Under the pieces are notes generated by a model that searched no databases, was not told the origin of the DNA, and saw nothing but the letters and a program-made list of their open reading frames with translations. This document shows, piece after piece, positions 13,844 to 26,200 of a DNA stretch of 64,000 nt. Positions within the stretch are counted from its first letter, which is position 1. Each line of letters opens with the position of its first letter. The stretch is from assembly GCA_014706295.1 (NCBI GenBank), contig JACSVZ010000025.1, positions 1,932,501-1,996,500 of the forward strand, written 5' to 3'. Source of the DNA: Lycocorax pyrrhopterus obiensis (Eukaryota > Chordata > Aves > Passeriformes > Paradisaeidae). The translations under genes were made by a program, and so were the position numbers.

Positions 13844-14108
13844 AGCAGAAACAGCAGAGATGGATTTGAAGTCCCGTGACTCTGGGCTGTTTCACGACTA
13901 TTTTGAAGCTCACAGCTGCCACTACAGTGACTCTCTACTGTCCTTTGTACACATCTGCTTTGGCTACTTTGATTAGGCTCCCCCTTGGCTTTCCATCAAC
14001 ATCACCCCATGGAAAGCTGGCCCCACCACTTTTGCAGAATGAGGTCTAAAGAGAACACGAACAGAAGGCAATGTAATATACAAGGGAAAATGACACAGAA
14101 ATGTGTAC

Positions 14109-14146
14109 TTTATTCTTAATACTCTTTACTCATGTAACCATTTATT
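14109..14146 (-). terminator. Candidate distal ZBTB44 polyadenylation signals
   Basis: Two AATAAA hexamers on the minus strand, read here as TTTATT at 14109-14114 and 14141-14146, lie at the far end of an AT-rich tract downstream of the ZBTB44 stop. Other AATAAA hexamers on the same strand are at 15571-15576 and 16386-16391. They are candidates for alternative ends. Which are used cannot be decided from sequence. Confidence 0.3.
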
Positions 14147-17100
14147 AATGTTAATTTTGTTTTAAACTACCTGTCTCCCAGTGACAGCTTCAGCACCAGT
14201 GAGTTCTCCTCACATCAGCTATTTTGGGACTCATTACAAGCAGAAGGTATAAGAGAATGTAGCTCAAGGGACAGAGCTGCACCTTCTCATTGAAGGTCCA
14301 AGTTACTCTGTTGCTCTGTTGTACTGCAAGACAAACTGTGGCAGAGTTAAATAACGACACAAAGCAAAGATATACTCCATAAAACATTAATATTTTAATG
14401 AAAAATCTTAGCTTCATGTTTCTATCCAAAGACACTCAAAACTAGTTTTTCTCCCCCCTTAATTTTGACCTATAATGGGACCAGTTTGAAGTTTGTTTTT
14501 TTTTTGTATTTTGGAACATTTTTTTTTAAAGATTAAACAACCAGGCTAGCAAAAAGGTACCCAATACATACTTTTCTTATATCAAACAAGCTAGTATTTC
14601 AATACAATGTAACTATACAGAATATATACATTACACGTATGATCACAAAGCAAACACTACAGGCTCAGAACAGATTTGAAAAAACATGATATTCACATTG
14701 ATTACAATAACTCTAAAAATGATTGTAACGTTGAAACGGCACTTAGTTTACAAAAAAAGTCACAAAAATATATATAGCCACCAAGAACTATGGTTCCTGA
14801 AAAATACTAATAGCCAGATAGTATTATATAAAATGTGAAGTGTATTTAAACATCGTATACATTAAAAAACAAAACCAAACCCCAAAACCAATTCTGTTAG
14901 GTCAATAAACATGCCAAGTAATCTAGCTGTGGCCAGCATCAACAAGAGAAGCTGTACTGGGGATGAGATGATGACTGGATATACGGCTGGTGACTGGAGA
15001 CTGGCACAGTTAAGGGGGTTTCACTGTTACAAAAATGCACAAAGAAGCCCAACAATAATTTAATTCACATTTTTTTTCCTCCAGCTTCCGCTTTTCCCTC
15101 TTTGGGGTTTCACCGTAGGGCAGCACCTCGAGTGAAGGCACTGCAGGAACAGAGCAAGGAAGCTGTCCAAGGACTCGGTGTAGCCAGGGTTACAGGTCAG
15201 AATATCAAAAGCATGCATCAGCTAAATGAATGGTGAAACAAAATCACTCTTCTGGTGACTTCAGCAACCCTCAGGAAGACTGTAGGTACAGTTGCCACAC
15301 AGGCTGGCAGCACCAGATTCCACTTTTTTTTTTAGTGCAACCAGATTTGTAGCTGAGACCTGTGGGACACGGAGTTACTGCGCTAGCACACACGGAGTGA
15401 ACAAAAACCCAGAGCAGTACGTACTGTTGCACTAAAAAAATTCACATTTGTTTCTTTTATGGTACATTTCCTCAACACTTGGAACCCACTCTATTTACCA
15501 GGTACCTCTGATGTGGCTGAGGTACTGTCTGGCCTTGAACCCTCTTACCTGCCATCACGATGCTATGGGATTTATTATGTCTAGAGTTGGAGATGAGAAC
15601 CCTCCAAAACTGGATTTCACCTTGTGAGCAAAACTCGAACGTAACCGGCCTGAACGAAAATTAGCTATTTTCCATATTCTGATGGTGTGGAAGTTGCAAT
15701 GGATGTAGGAGCAGCAGGTGCTCCTCCATCTGAATTCTCTCATCCCTGCAGGGTGCACAAAGCTCCCGTTGGATTTGCATATAAAATGCTTCCTGGTTTG
15801 TCTCAGAGAGAGACCAGCACTCATCTCAGCGCTCCCACACCCTGGGCTGCAGGGTGGAACCAGCAACCAAGAAGCGACTGAAGCCCTCATATAAAAACTT
15901 TAAACCCTAGCTTAAAAACAATAAAATTTCATCCCGCAGGGGACATATAGGGATCATAGTCTTATAAAATATATTTGACTGCATTGGCAGCTATTACTTT
16001 TTTAAAAAGTTTAAATTCACACCTTTTAGACTCAGAATCCATGTGAACCCAGAACCTTTTTCAAGAACCGAGTCTACTGATCTCTCAGTATGAGAGACTT
16101 GACCGTGGTCTCTGCGAGCCTGACAACTGAACTCCAGCTGTGGGAAACACCACTGGTGGCTGACTCTGCTTTGAGCATGAGGGCTGAACCAGATCAACCT
16201 TGACTCTTGTCAAGCAGAAATAGAAATGCATACTAAATAATGGACTTTGGGGGGGGGGGGGAGAAGAAATGAGAAAATGCATTCCAGAATTCAAAACCCT
16301 CTGATAATGTAGTGAAAGAAATTTTTGTTTTAGGTTTAATCCCAAGTGTAGTTTAAGGCAAGTTTTCTCTATTTATCTCTCTTGCTTTATTTGGAATCCA
16401 AGCACATTAACAACATAAATTGTTTTAAGATGCCCTGTGTTTTTACATTTCTCTTGTGAAGAACACCAGCGTTTCAAAGAACTGAACATTTCCAACAAGT
16501 TGGAGAGGAGAAATAAAATGGTGTTTGCATTTAAACTATATTCATTTCTATGGAGAAAAGAGATATTAACGAGAAACAATTACAGACAGGAAAATTAACA
16601 AGTAAACTCAACCCTAAACCAACCAACCAAAATCCTCCAAGAACTCTATTGTTCCTCCAGTTGAACCAGATTGAAAAGTGAGAACTAAATTAAGATGTTA
16701 CCCAGAGATCAGGAGGTTGAAAAGGTAATGTGTAACACACAACGCAATGAATAATGAGCCCCAGGCCTTGCCTTGTACCTTGGTGTTAATGATCTTTACT
16801 TCTTTACAAGGAAGAACAGATCAGAGCTATAAAGTCTTTGTAACTTTCCCCCTTCTCTTTGGTATTCTGAAAGCAATTTGCCTTCCAACTCAAATTTTTA
16901 AGTCTTAAAAATCCAATATCCAGATATGTCTATTGAGTATTTGCACCTTCTTGCTGATGAACTCTTTAGGAAAATACTTAAGGGATGACAACGATCAGAT
17001 TCTAATGATCAGATCCTGTCCACCACCTTATACCTGACCACCTCTGATTATTACATCTCTACAGTCAGGAAATGTGGTTGTGGGTGAAGCACTTTTCAGA

Positions 17101-17979
17101 ACATGAATCACAAAGGACTCTCATTTACCTGCATAACACGTCAGGAAAAAAAGAAAATGCTGTATTTGAGTTCAGTGTTGTAGCCCTCTAGTTCAGGATA
17201 AAGCTCAGCAAAAGGCATTGTCTTGTCTCACTGGCTTCTCAGTTGGAGAAATCAGAAGTGGAAGAGAAATGGTCTTTAAATTCAGCTCATCAACAGGCAC
17301 TGGGCTATTTCACAGTACAGCAGCCCAGAAAAAGCATTTCTCCTTCAAGCCCTTTTAAGAAGCCTCACAAAGGTAGATATACGAGACTGAATTGCAGCAC
17401 AGAACTTCTTTGCAGCATGTTTCTAAAACACCCTTTGGATCTGGTGGAGAAACCTCATTCCAGCAACTTGGAAAGTACTTAAATCCCAACTGTTTTCGCT
17501 CTATTTAACTAAAATATGTGGGTTTTACCTAAAAAAAAAGAAAAATTGCTTAAGTCACTGAAAGCCTTTAAACTCTTTCCAAAGGTCAATAAACTCTTTT
17601 CCTTACAAAAGTTGGCTATTAATAGAAAGAACTCAGACCCAGAGAGCATCAGAGCTGCCTAGGCTGACTGAATACAAATTGATGTGCAATATAATACGAC
17701 TTTTGTGTCTTCTGTTTCTTCAGGAGCAACCTTTCTCTATTGGTTTCATTTCCCCCTCATATTTGCATAAAACATATCCGACGAGAAAACAACAATTTAC
17801 AAAAAACAAGAGTCAAAACTAAGGGAATAGATCATGCCTTTGGAATACTGAGATCAAGCAATACCTACTCACTCAGCACATCATCTGTAGGCCACGGGCA
17901 TTTGGCATCAAACACTGAGTTAACTTCAGAAGCTGTAAGAAAAATCACACATCTCCTAATGTACTTCCTAATTTAGGTT

Positions 17980-18800
17980 TGTGTTAGTTTAAAAACAGTC
18001 AAGTTTTTTAGTGGGCGGGAGAAGCTGCTCGAAGCTTCTACTCTGTCTGGCACAGAGCCAACCGCTGCAGGCTCTGACGATGGGCAGGCTGCTAGCTCAA
18101 TGACAGAGGTTGGTCATGCCCCTGTGATGACATATTTCAGACAGGAAAAAATGCGGGAAACTCTTTCTTCCTGCCCTCCGAGGGGTGTCGAGGGAGCCGC
18201 TGGGGCCCTTCCCGGCGTGGCGGCCGGGGCTGTGCCACCCATCCCGGCACTGTGAGCAGCCACGCTGGCCACCGGGACCAGCGCCGGGAGCGCCCATGCG
18301 GCCAGGGCGGCGTGGAGCCGGTGGCCGGCGTAGCTCGCACGGTGCTGGTGGGGACCATGTGGCCAGCAGCGAGGGGCATGGCGAGCAGTTCCCCAATGCA
18401 GAGCCCGGATGGGATCACCCTCTCGGCGTTGTAGAACTCTATAAAAACTTTTCAACTGATAGAACTTGAGAACAAACGAACCTACGGACACCAACCCTCT
18501 CCCGAGTCAGAGACAAGGAAAAGACACGTGAAGAGAACCAACGTGGTGGCACCGAGGTCAGTGAAAAGAGGGAGGGGGAAGAGCTGAGATTCTTCTGCAA
18601 GCCGTGGTGAGGGCTATGGTACAACAAATTGTTTCCCTGTAATTCATAAAGTGCATGGGGGGATGCAGAGATCCACTCGCAGCCCGTGAGGAAAAGTGCC
18701 CACGCTTGAGCGAGTGGATGCTGGAAAGCTGTAAGCTAGTGAGGAACTTGAACAGGGAGAGGAGACCCTTGCTTCCAGAGATAAAGAGAATCGTTGCTTC
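17980..18800 (+). mobile_element. Avian ERV-type LTR, 5' and middle part, plus orientation
   Basis: This segment aligns by eye with the LTR at 22439-23943 read on its own strand. Shared landmarks are an opening TGTGTTAGTTT, a GAGAAGCTGCT block, CCTGTGATGACATATTT, a GAGATTCTTCTGCA block and the GGATGCAGAGATCCAC unit, which is single here where the other copy has a 12-fold array. The copy is diverged and GC-rich (18180-18430). No retroviral gene is present. The 3' third of the element is missing here and seems to be the inverted piece at 18850-19105. The right boundary is approximate. Confidence 0.72.
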
Positions 18801-18849
18801 CAAACTAGAACAGCTTATCCTTAAAAGATTAAACCCCATGAACTAAAAT

Positions 18850-19105
18850 GACTTACTTTCTTCCCAGCCCCTCCTTCTTTCCCACCGACTGTGCAAGGAG
18901 ACAAAACATGGGGTTTTTGGTCAGTCTTTCATTTCCTAGAAATCTTTCTTCAGTACGCTTAGGGAAAAGAGTTTCTTTCTTCTGCTGTGCTGTGGGATCC
19001 TTACCACGGGAGATAGTTCTCTGCGAATTTTCTAGCGTGGTCTTAATTTTCACAAATACCAGCCCCACCTGACCTGCTGTAATGCAAGTCCCTCCCATGA
19101 ACATA
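18850..19105 (-). mobile_element. Avian ERV-type LTR, 3' part, minus orientation
   Basis: This piece matches 22676-22915 of the intron-4 LTR in the same (minus) orientation. Both carry a CCCAGCCCCTCC start, a TTTTTGGTCAG or TTTGGTCAG block, and the pair GGGATCCTTACCACGGGAGA / GGGGTCCCTCCCACGGGAGA followed by an AGTTCTC block. It covers the part of the LTR that is lacking from the adjacent plus-strand piece. Both fragments therefore probably come from one insertion whose 3' part was inverted. Confidence 0.72.
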
Positions 19106-19954
19106 ATCTGGCCATGGTTTAAGAATTTCAGTTTAGGAAAACCTTCGTTTTCCTTTGTGGTTCCCCATCTACAGACAGATCCAGTCAGGAGGTATTTGTC
19201 AGGCTTGCATGGCTCTACACTTTTCCATCATTCCCAATTCCTGGTGCATCTTTAGACTTTCCATGCCTAACCTTAGCTGGGCAGATCTGTTTAGGCTGTT
19301 TGACCAAGCAGTTTCTAAAAGGACTGGAATAGAAGAAGTAGGAATACCTGGCATTCATCTGGGATGGACAGGGATCATGTGTTTTGAAGAAGTGTGTGAC
19401 TGTTCCTTTCAAAACCGCTCACCATTTCCAAGCACGGGGGCACAGTAAGCGCTTTGAAAACCAGCAGGCACATATAGGAAGGGTCACTTCTTTATGCAGA
19501 AGGTTAAAGTATCCACTGAAAACTACTCAAAACTGTTCAGTCATGATCTCCAATGCATCCTTTTGTTTATCATTTGAAAAAAGTTTCCTCTGATTTCTTT
19601 CCCTTAACCAGAGGGCCTGCAGAAGCAAGAGAAACTTAATGAGCTGCTCTAACTGTGGAAGAAGGAATAGTTAAAGTGATCTGAATCAGTTGTTCTTCTT
19701 TAGAAGTATATCACAGCTTCCATGATGTTCTGACAAGATCTTTTTTTGTGCAATCAGTCTTAAATATTTTCACAGAAGTGATCATTCAGTCATGAAAAAT
19801 AATGTAACATCTGTCGCAGTTTTCAGTTTAAAGCGTAGCTTACAAAGTAATAAGGGGAAAATCTCCCCACTTTCTGTTTACAAAAATTAAATTAAAATGT
19901 ACAGGACCAAACACAGGCACTTTCCAAAGAACAAAAATTAAACCAAACCATGAA

Positions 19955-20237
19955 TTATTCGATAGTAATAGATGACAGCTCCGGTTTCGGAGGGTCACCT
20001 GCGGCTCCCTCAGCAGTGGCGTTAGTCTTTGGCTGCTCTGGCACATCTTCTTCTTTCTCTGCCAACCCACCCAGAGACCCCAAGGGGAAAGTGCTTTCAC
20101 AATTCTGAGTTGACGACACCTGTGAAATGACAGGCATTTGGACAGAAGAGTTGTTTTCAAAGCCATGCTCCCCTAGCTCATACTGCCCGAGGGTCTCCTC
20201 TTGTTCCTGGTTTAAGTAGTCCGGTACTAGGAAGTCA
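19955..20237 (-). CDS. ZBTB44: ZBTB44 coding exon 6 (last), residues 523-616
   Basis: The minus-strand acceptor CTTCTAG precedes the exon at 20237. Its first base completes the Ser codon split with exon 5. It encodes the acidic tail starting DFLVPDYLNQEQEE and ending SSITIE, with stop codon TAA or equivalent at 19955-19957. No domain is visible; the tail is low-complexity and rich in Glu, Pro and Ala. Confidence 0.95.
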
Positions 20238-23200
20238 CTAGAAGAGGGGTAAAGGACAGAAGAGAAATGTCATTTCTCACCCCATGGTATCAGCTACATC
20301 ACACAAACTACACACTGCATTGCACAGAGAACAAAGGTACTCATTTCACATTGTCCAAGACTGTGGCAGTGACATACTCCACTAAGCACCATAACCTGGT
20401 TCTCATTTCCACACACAGAGAATTTATTCAATGGCATCTATTTCACATCCGTATTTCCTACACAGCAACTTCTTATTATTAGATTGTATCACCTTGATGA
20501 GAATGAAAGTTAATGTCTGGAACACATTTGGCACTGAAAACCTCATTGAAAAAAAGGGAGCACTCAAGCTTTAAAAATAGAAACAAAAATGAGTTTAGCA
20601 CTGGCAAAATGTGGCCCTTCCCATGTCTGAGGTACAATATCCCCCAGAACAGCAGCAGGACTTCCTTTTAATCCTTTCTGGACAACGCTTCTGCTACGTA
20701 CTCCTAACAGCTGAGGGCTGAATGGATCCAAAGAAAACCTATCAAACGCTCCAGTTGTATTTTCAGAGCATGAGGACATAATGAAAATAAATTTCTTTGC
20801 AAGTTTTCAGCACCAGACATGAAGTTTGTACTTGGGACAAGTACATACATATATCACATATATGCACGTTTGTGTGCTTTGGTTCCACCTGGCAATGTGT
20901 CAGATAAAAGAAATCCTTAAATGACTGCAGCATTCACTGCTCCAACCCAAACTCACAGTCAGCTCTGCTAAACCTCGTGTTTGTCAAATCAGACTGAAGG
21001 AATTGTGAGATATGCCAAGTCTTTTGTGCCCTGATAAAAAATGTCCAAGTGGCCCTTACTATTTCCAAACCTATTAGTCTAATCATTTAGTAATGTTATC
21101 TAGAAAATGAAAAAGGAGAAGGTCTGGAGTCATGCAATCTTTCCACAGTGTTAAGCAAGCACTTAAAACGAAGTAGGAAGTCTGTGCCCTATGAAAGTGA
21201 ACAGGCTACGTACAAGATTTTGAATAGCAAATCAATATCAAATCACAGATACTGTAGTATAGAACACTATGGCTTCACACCATTAGCTTGGCCATAGATA
21301 CTACTGAAAAGAGAAATTAAGTAACCCAGAACCAGCCTCTGCATATCACTGGATTCTTCAGTGGCCTCCTATATAGCTCCCATGCTGTAAGACAGATCAG
21401 ATACAACAGAGAGTGGAGCAGGAATCAATCTGACTGGAATTAGCTGGCAGCCTGATGAGAGGCACAGCAGGCTGCCCTGAAAGCAGGAAATGATGATCTA
21501 AGAAAAAAAAAAAAAAAGAAGAAAAAAAGGCAAAAAAAAAAAAAAGCAAGTTTCCCTGTTAGGTTTTTGCTGTGCACCTCACCTGCTCTGGAAGTAGTTT
21601 GCTAGCTCTGACGCTTCATGGTTCAAGCTCCTCAGGTGAACGATTAAATTTCCAGAGTTGGTGAACATGGCGCCACATGTTTTGCACTCGTAAATCCGAG
21701 GCTTGCGGATAATGTGCCGGGAAACGCGCATGTGGTGTTTATATTCCCCGAAGGAAGTGAAAGTGGCACTACATATCTGGCACCGGAAACAGCGTTTACC
21801 TTCGTGCTTCAGGCGATGCATCTTGAGCGAGTAAGCTCGGGTGAACTTTTTCCCACAGCGGTCACACTGAAATGGTTTAATGCCTGTGGAAGAGAGAGCG
21901 CAAACACGTTCACCTTTTGTAACCACGAGTCACGGGCAAAATCCTCCCAGAGTGCTACAGCACAGGGACAGCAGCTGTAGCCGGTCACAGCAAAGCCCTG
22001 TTTGAGGAAGAGATTCTCTGGTTAACTTAAAAACAATTAGAGAGAGCGGAGCTGCACTCCCTCAGTAACAACCTCCAGCAAATCTCATCGCTGTGACCTG
22101 TCCCGAGGCTCCTTCCCCACGGTTTGAACTGAACACAAGCCCCCATGGATTAAGGCATGGTTAAGATCCCGAGGCACAGCCAACAAGGACCCGATGCTGC
22201 AGTCATCTCCAACGCCTTTGAACTCCTTTGATCTCGGGAGATTCTTGTGCCAGACTGGTTCCCAACAATGCAATTATCAGCCTACCCTTAATTGCAATGT
22301 TTTTTTCTGGCTGCCTTTGGCCTCAGAGAAGTGTTCTGGCAGGGGGACTGTGTGCATACGGATGCCCCTGTAATGCAGCAGGAATGGTGATAAAAGGGGG
22401 CAGTGGGAGCCTTTATGTTGCGTGGGAACCTTGCTGTATGTCGTGGTTTGACACTGGCCCGACGCCAGGCACCCACGAGAGTCACTTGCTCATCCTCCCC
22501 TGCCACAGCTGGGCAGAGGAGAGAGGGGAAAAAAATTAACGAAGGCTTCATTAGTTGACACAAGGATCAGGAGAAACACTTCAAGGGTGAAACCAGGCTT
22601 AACTTAAAGTTATAAAGTGAATTTATTGCTAACAGAATCAGAGGAAGATAATGAGAAATAAAATAAGCCCTAAAAACACCTTTTCCCCCCAGCCCCTCCC
22701 TCCTTCCCAGCGACAGCGCAGGGACACAGGGCACGGAGGTTTGGTCAGTTCATCACCGAGATTTTCTTCTGCTCAGGGAGAGGAGTCCTTCCCCTGTGAG
22801 GCCGTGGGGTCCCTCCCACGGGAGACAGTTCTCCGTGAACCTCTCCGACGTGGGTCCACTCTCACGAGCAGCAGCCCTGCCAAACCTGCTGCAGCGTGAG
22901 CCCCTCCCACGGGCACACAGCCCTCCCAAAACTGCTGCGCCGTGGGTCTGTCTTCCACAGGGTGCACTCCTCCAAGGACAGGCTGCTCCAGCCTGGGAGC
23001 AGGGCCCTCTCTCCACCGGGTCTCCCACTGGATCACAGCCTCCTCCAGGCATCCACCCGCTCCGGCGTGGACACCTCCCCCAGGGGCTGCGGGTGGATCT
23101 CTGCATCCCCTGTGGATCCCCAGGGGCTGTGGATGGATCTCTGCATTCCCTGTGGATCCCCAGAGGCTGTGGATGGATCTCTGCATTCCCGTGGATCCCC

Positions 23201-26200
23201 AGGGGCTGTGGGTGGATCTCGGCATCCCCCGTGGATCCCCAGGGGCTGTGGGTGGATCTCGGCATCCCCCGTGGATCCCCAGGGGCTGTGGGTGGATCTC
23301 TGCATCCCCCGTGGATCCCCAGGGGCTGCGGGTGGATGTCTGCATCCCCCGTGGATCCCCAGGGGCTGTGGGTGGATCTCTGCATCCCCCGTGGATCCCC
23401 AGGGGCTGCGGGTGGATCTCTGCATTCCCATGGATCCCCAGGGACTGTGGGTGGATCTCTGCATCCCCATGGATCCCCAGGGGCTGCGGGTGGATCTCTG
23501 CATCCCCATGGATCCCCAGGGGCTGTGGGTGGATCTCTGCATCCCCCGTGTATCCCCAGGGGCTGCAGGGGCACAGCTGCTCCACCATGGTCCTCACCAC
23601 GGCCTGCAGAGGAATCTCGGCTCTGGGCCTGGAGCACCTCCTCCCCCTCCTTCTCCACTGACCTTGGTGTCTCCATGTTGTTTTCCCTCATGTGTTCTCA
23701 CCACCTCCTCTTCTCTGACTAGAATCCCAAAATCTTGTGACTTTGTTTTGATTTTCTTCTTAAATATGTCATCACAGAGGCATTACCAACCTCTCCCATT
23801 GGCCCAGGTTTGGCCAGCAGCATGTCCATCTTCAGAGCCATCAGAGATTGGCTCTGCATGGTGGAAACTTCCAGGAGGTTCTCACAGGAGCCACCTCTGT
23901 GTCCCCCCTGCTACCAAAAACCAGGCCAAGCAAAACCAATACACTATACAAGAATTTTCGGCAACTTTGCATGACAGACAGCTCTCCCAGACAGTTTAGC
24001 TTCATGCCTCTCATTTTTTTCTTGTATTGATTTAGAAATTCAGTTCCTAGCTCATTTTTCATTTCTTACCCAAAACCATATGAGCTCTGTAACATGCTGC
24101 AGTGGCTGAGTGTGTCGTGACACAAACAGAACTATTACAACATAAAAGTCTGAGTCACCAAAACCTTCTGATTTAATAAAAAGTCTGAACTCCAGAAAGT
24201 GGGAAAATCCAAACATGAGGCTAAGAATCTGGAATATAGAGCTCTATTCATAATACGGCTGTCAAGGAATAGAAAAGATTTTTTCAAAAGGCTGAATGTG
24301 CATCGGCCCTGGCTGTTAATTCCCCGAGTCTTTCATTCTGCTTTCCTTACTTTCAAAGCAGGAGGTGAACTTTTAATTGAGGGCTTTTAGACAGAGAAAG
24401 CTGTAGTTAAGGTTACACTGAAACGCCCTGTTAAGCATGTGAAAACAAGTTAATAAACTGGAATATGGTCTGGTGGAGCTCAAACTTTTCATGCTTTCCT
24501 ACTGTCCAAGGGCATCTATTTCCTCTGGTAGTTTGAGGGAAATCTCTTTAACCATTTTACTCATGTGAAAACACTTTCAACATTTACAAGCTCTGGGAGA
24601 TTTTCTGCATGTTAATTATTCGAAACCAGCTATTCAAATCTCTCCCAGCTTTACCGAGGGGTTGCCAGTTGACAGGTTGGCCAGGGATGCTTTGCTGCCA
24701 GATTTTAACAATGGGCTTGGGATCATTTCACACCTGATATGCCCACAGAATTGGCTTTTTAAAGTATTAAACACGTATCTGGTTATTTTGCTTGAAAGGA
24801 TTCGACAAATAATTGCTGACAGTGAAAAACATAGACCTTGTCAGTTGTGGCTCCTCTGTCCCAGAATGGAACAGCCTCTGTGTGCAGGTGAGAGTCAGAC
24901 TCAAACCAGGAGATGCTAAAACATGAGGCTTAGTGCCCAAGTGCAATAACCCTTCAATAATCCCTTTATTCCCTCAAATGTCAATCCTATTGCCAGATAA
25001 TGCTGACAAGTCTTGAAAAAACCAATGCCAAAGACATTGGGGAGTTCATGCTTGGTTAGGAATCAAAATTAATTTGGAGATCAAGGCCCAAAGGAAGCAT
25101 TCACACAAACCTCTAGCTGCTTGTGCTATCTGCAGGAGCTAAATTGAGTAACAAACCAACTCAGTTGTCCTGCAATCCCTCCAAAAATTCTGAGATCCAA
25201 AGGCATACAACATTCTTCAATGCAAGGACAAAGATAATACTTTCTTATGGTTGCAAGTCTCCTCTAAAACACAGCAGAGAATTACAACACGGCAGAGGGA
25301 GAATTTCAATCTACCTCTTTAGTGCAATAAAAGGGCCAAGTATACTTTATTTCATCTCAGATCTTTTTCAGGAAAATGACTTATCCTGATGAGTTCCAGG
25401 CAATCAGGTTTTTTCAGTCCACACAAATGCTAATCATCCATGAGCACAACTACCAGTCAGACTCCAGGGAGCAAAACAAGCATTCAACGAGACAAACCTC
25501 TACCCAGTCTTTCTGAAATCAGCTCTCAAGCACTTGGCAGGTGAGTAAAAAACCTGCATTATTGCAATTGCTGCACAGCGAGGCAGTGAATCAGGAATTC
25601 TGGGGAGCAGTGGTGTTTCTTACCTGAGTGGATAAGCATGTGTTGTTTTAGGTTCTGAATGCGAGTGAAGCGGACCCCGCACGTGGGACACTGAAAGGGT
25701 CTGTCGGGACCGTTTGGGCTGGGCCTCTCTGTGCTGCTGGTGGAAGGAGCAATGTAGAGTTGGTAGGGATACTGAGCGTTCTCCAGACTACAAAGAAAAA
25801 AGGCACTGATTTACAAACAAGCCAGAGAAACTACTGAAGAAGCCTCGTCCGTGAAAATCTGACCCTTGAGCACTTTTGTGTGAGAAGAAGAAAGAGACTG
25901 GCACGTCACATTCCTGCTGCCATCTCCATTTATTCTGGAAATCTCTGGGTCTGTAGCTACGTGTCTGATCTGCACCTGAAGTCTTACAGTCACTGACTCT
26001 GCACATCTGAACAAACCCAGGGAATGAGCTCAAGCTTCTGTTTCTTTGGGCAATAGGCCTCAGCACAACTGCAAACTGAACATTATTTTCCAGGCGTGGG
26101 CATTTTCTCCAGCATATCGATGACTTGCAATCACTAAACAGTCCCCGAGGAAGAGTTTAAAGAGCTGAGCAAATGAAAAGCAAAGGAGTATTTTGCAGCT

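Larger units (their letters stand above)
14147..19954 (-). other. Probable long 3' UTR / downstream flank of ZBTB44
   Basis: This stretch follows the ZBTB44 stop codon at 19955-19957. I see no minus-strand AATAAA between the stop and 16391, so an unspliced 3' UTR of 3.5 to 5.8 kb is plausible. The AT-rich part at 14450-14900 looks like vertebrate 3' UTR and contains a Pumilio-type TGTATATA on the minus strand near 14625-14632. A run of 13 G occupies 16249-16261. An LTR copy interrupts the region at 17980-19105. The UTR assignment is inference from distance and signals. Confidence 0.4.
21884..25623 (-). other. ZBTB44 intron 4
   Basis: Runs from donor GTAAGA at 25623 to acceptor CAG at 21884. 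It contains the solo LTR at 22439-23943 with its minisatellite. The remaining parts (21884-22438 and 23944-25623) show no gene or further repeat that I recognise. Confidence 0.85.

Noticed and set aside
1..14100. ST14 exons expected left of ZBTB44
   Set aside because: I looked for the serine-protease GDSGGP block, LDLR-A and CUB signatures in the open frames on both strands and found none. ST14 probably lies further left.
14190..14435. 81-residue minus-strand hydrophobic open frame
   Set aside because: It lies in the AT-rich tract at the presumed end of the ZBTB44 3' UTR. No family match and no independent start or splice evidence.
18097..18494. Overlapping open frames of 93-126 residues
   Set aside because: They lie in the GC-rich middle of the LTR copy. 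LTRs of this kind do not encode proteins.
23078..23570. Regular 40-bp repeats resembling a CRISPR array
   Set aside because: There are no unique spacers; the entire unit repeats, and the context is a vertebrate intron.
22753..23999. Long open frames on both strands (up to 367 residues) with repeated Pro/Gly/Trp/Ser motifs
   Set aside because: They coincide with the 40-bp minisatellite inside the LTR. The unit length is not a multiple of three, so the same peptide appears in all frames and on both strands simply for lack of stops.
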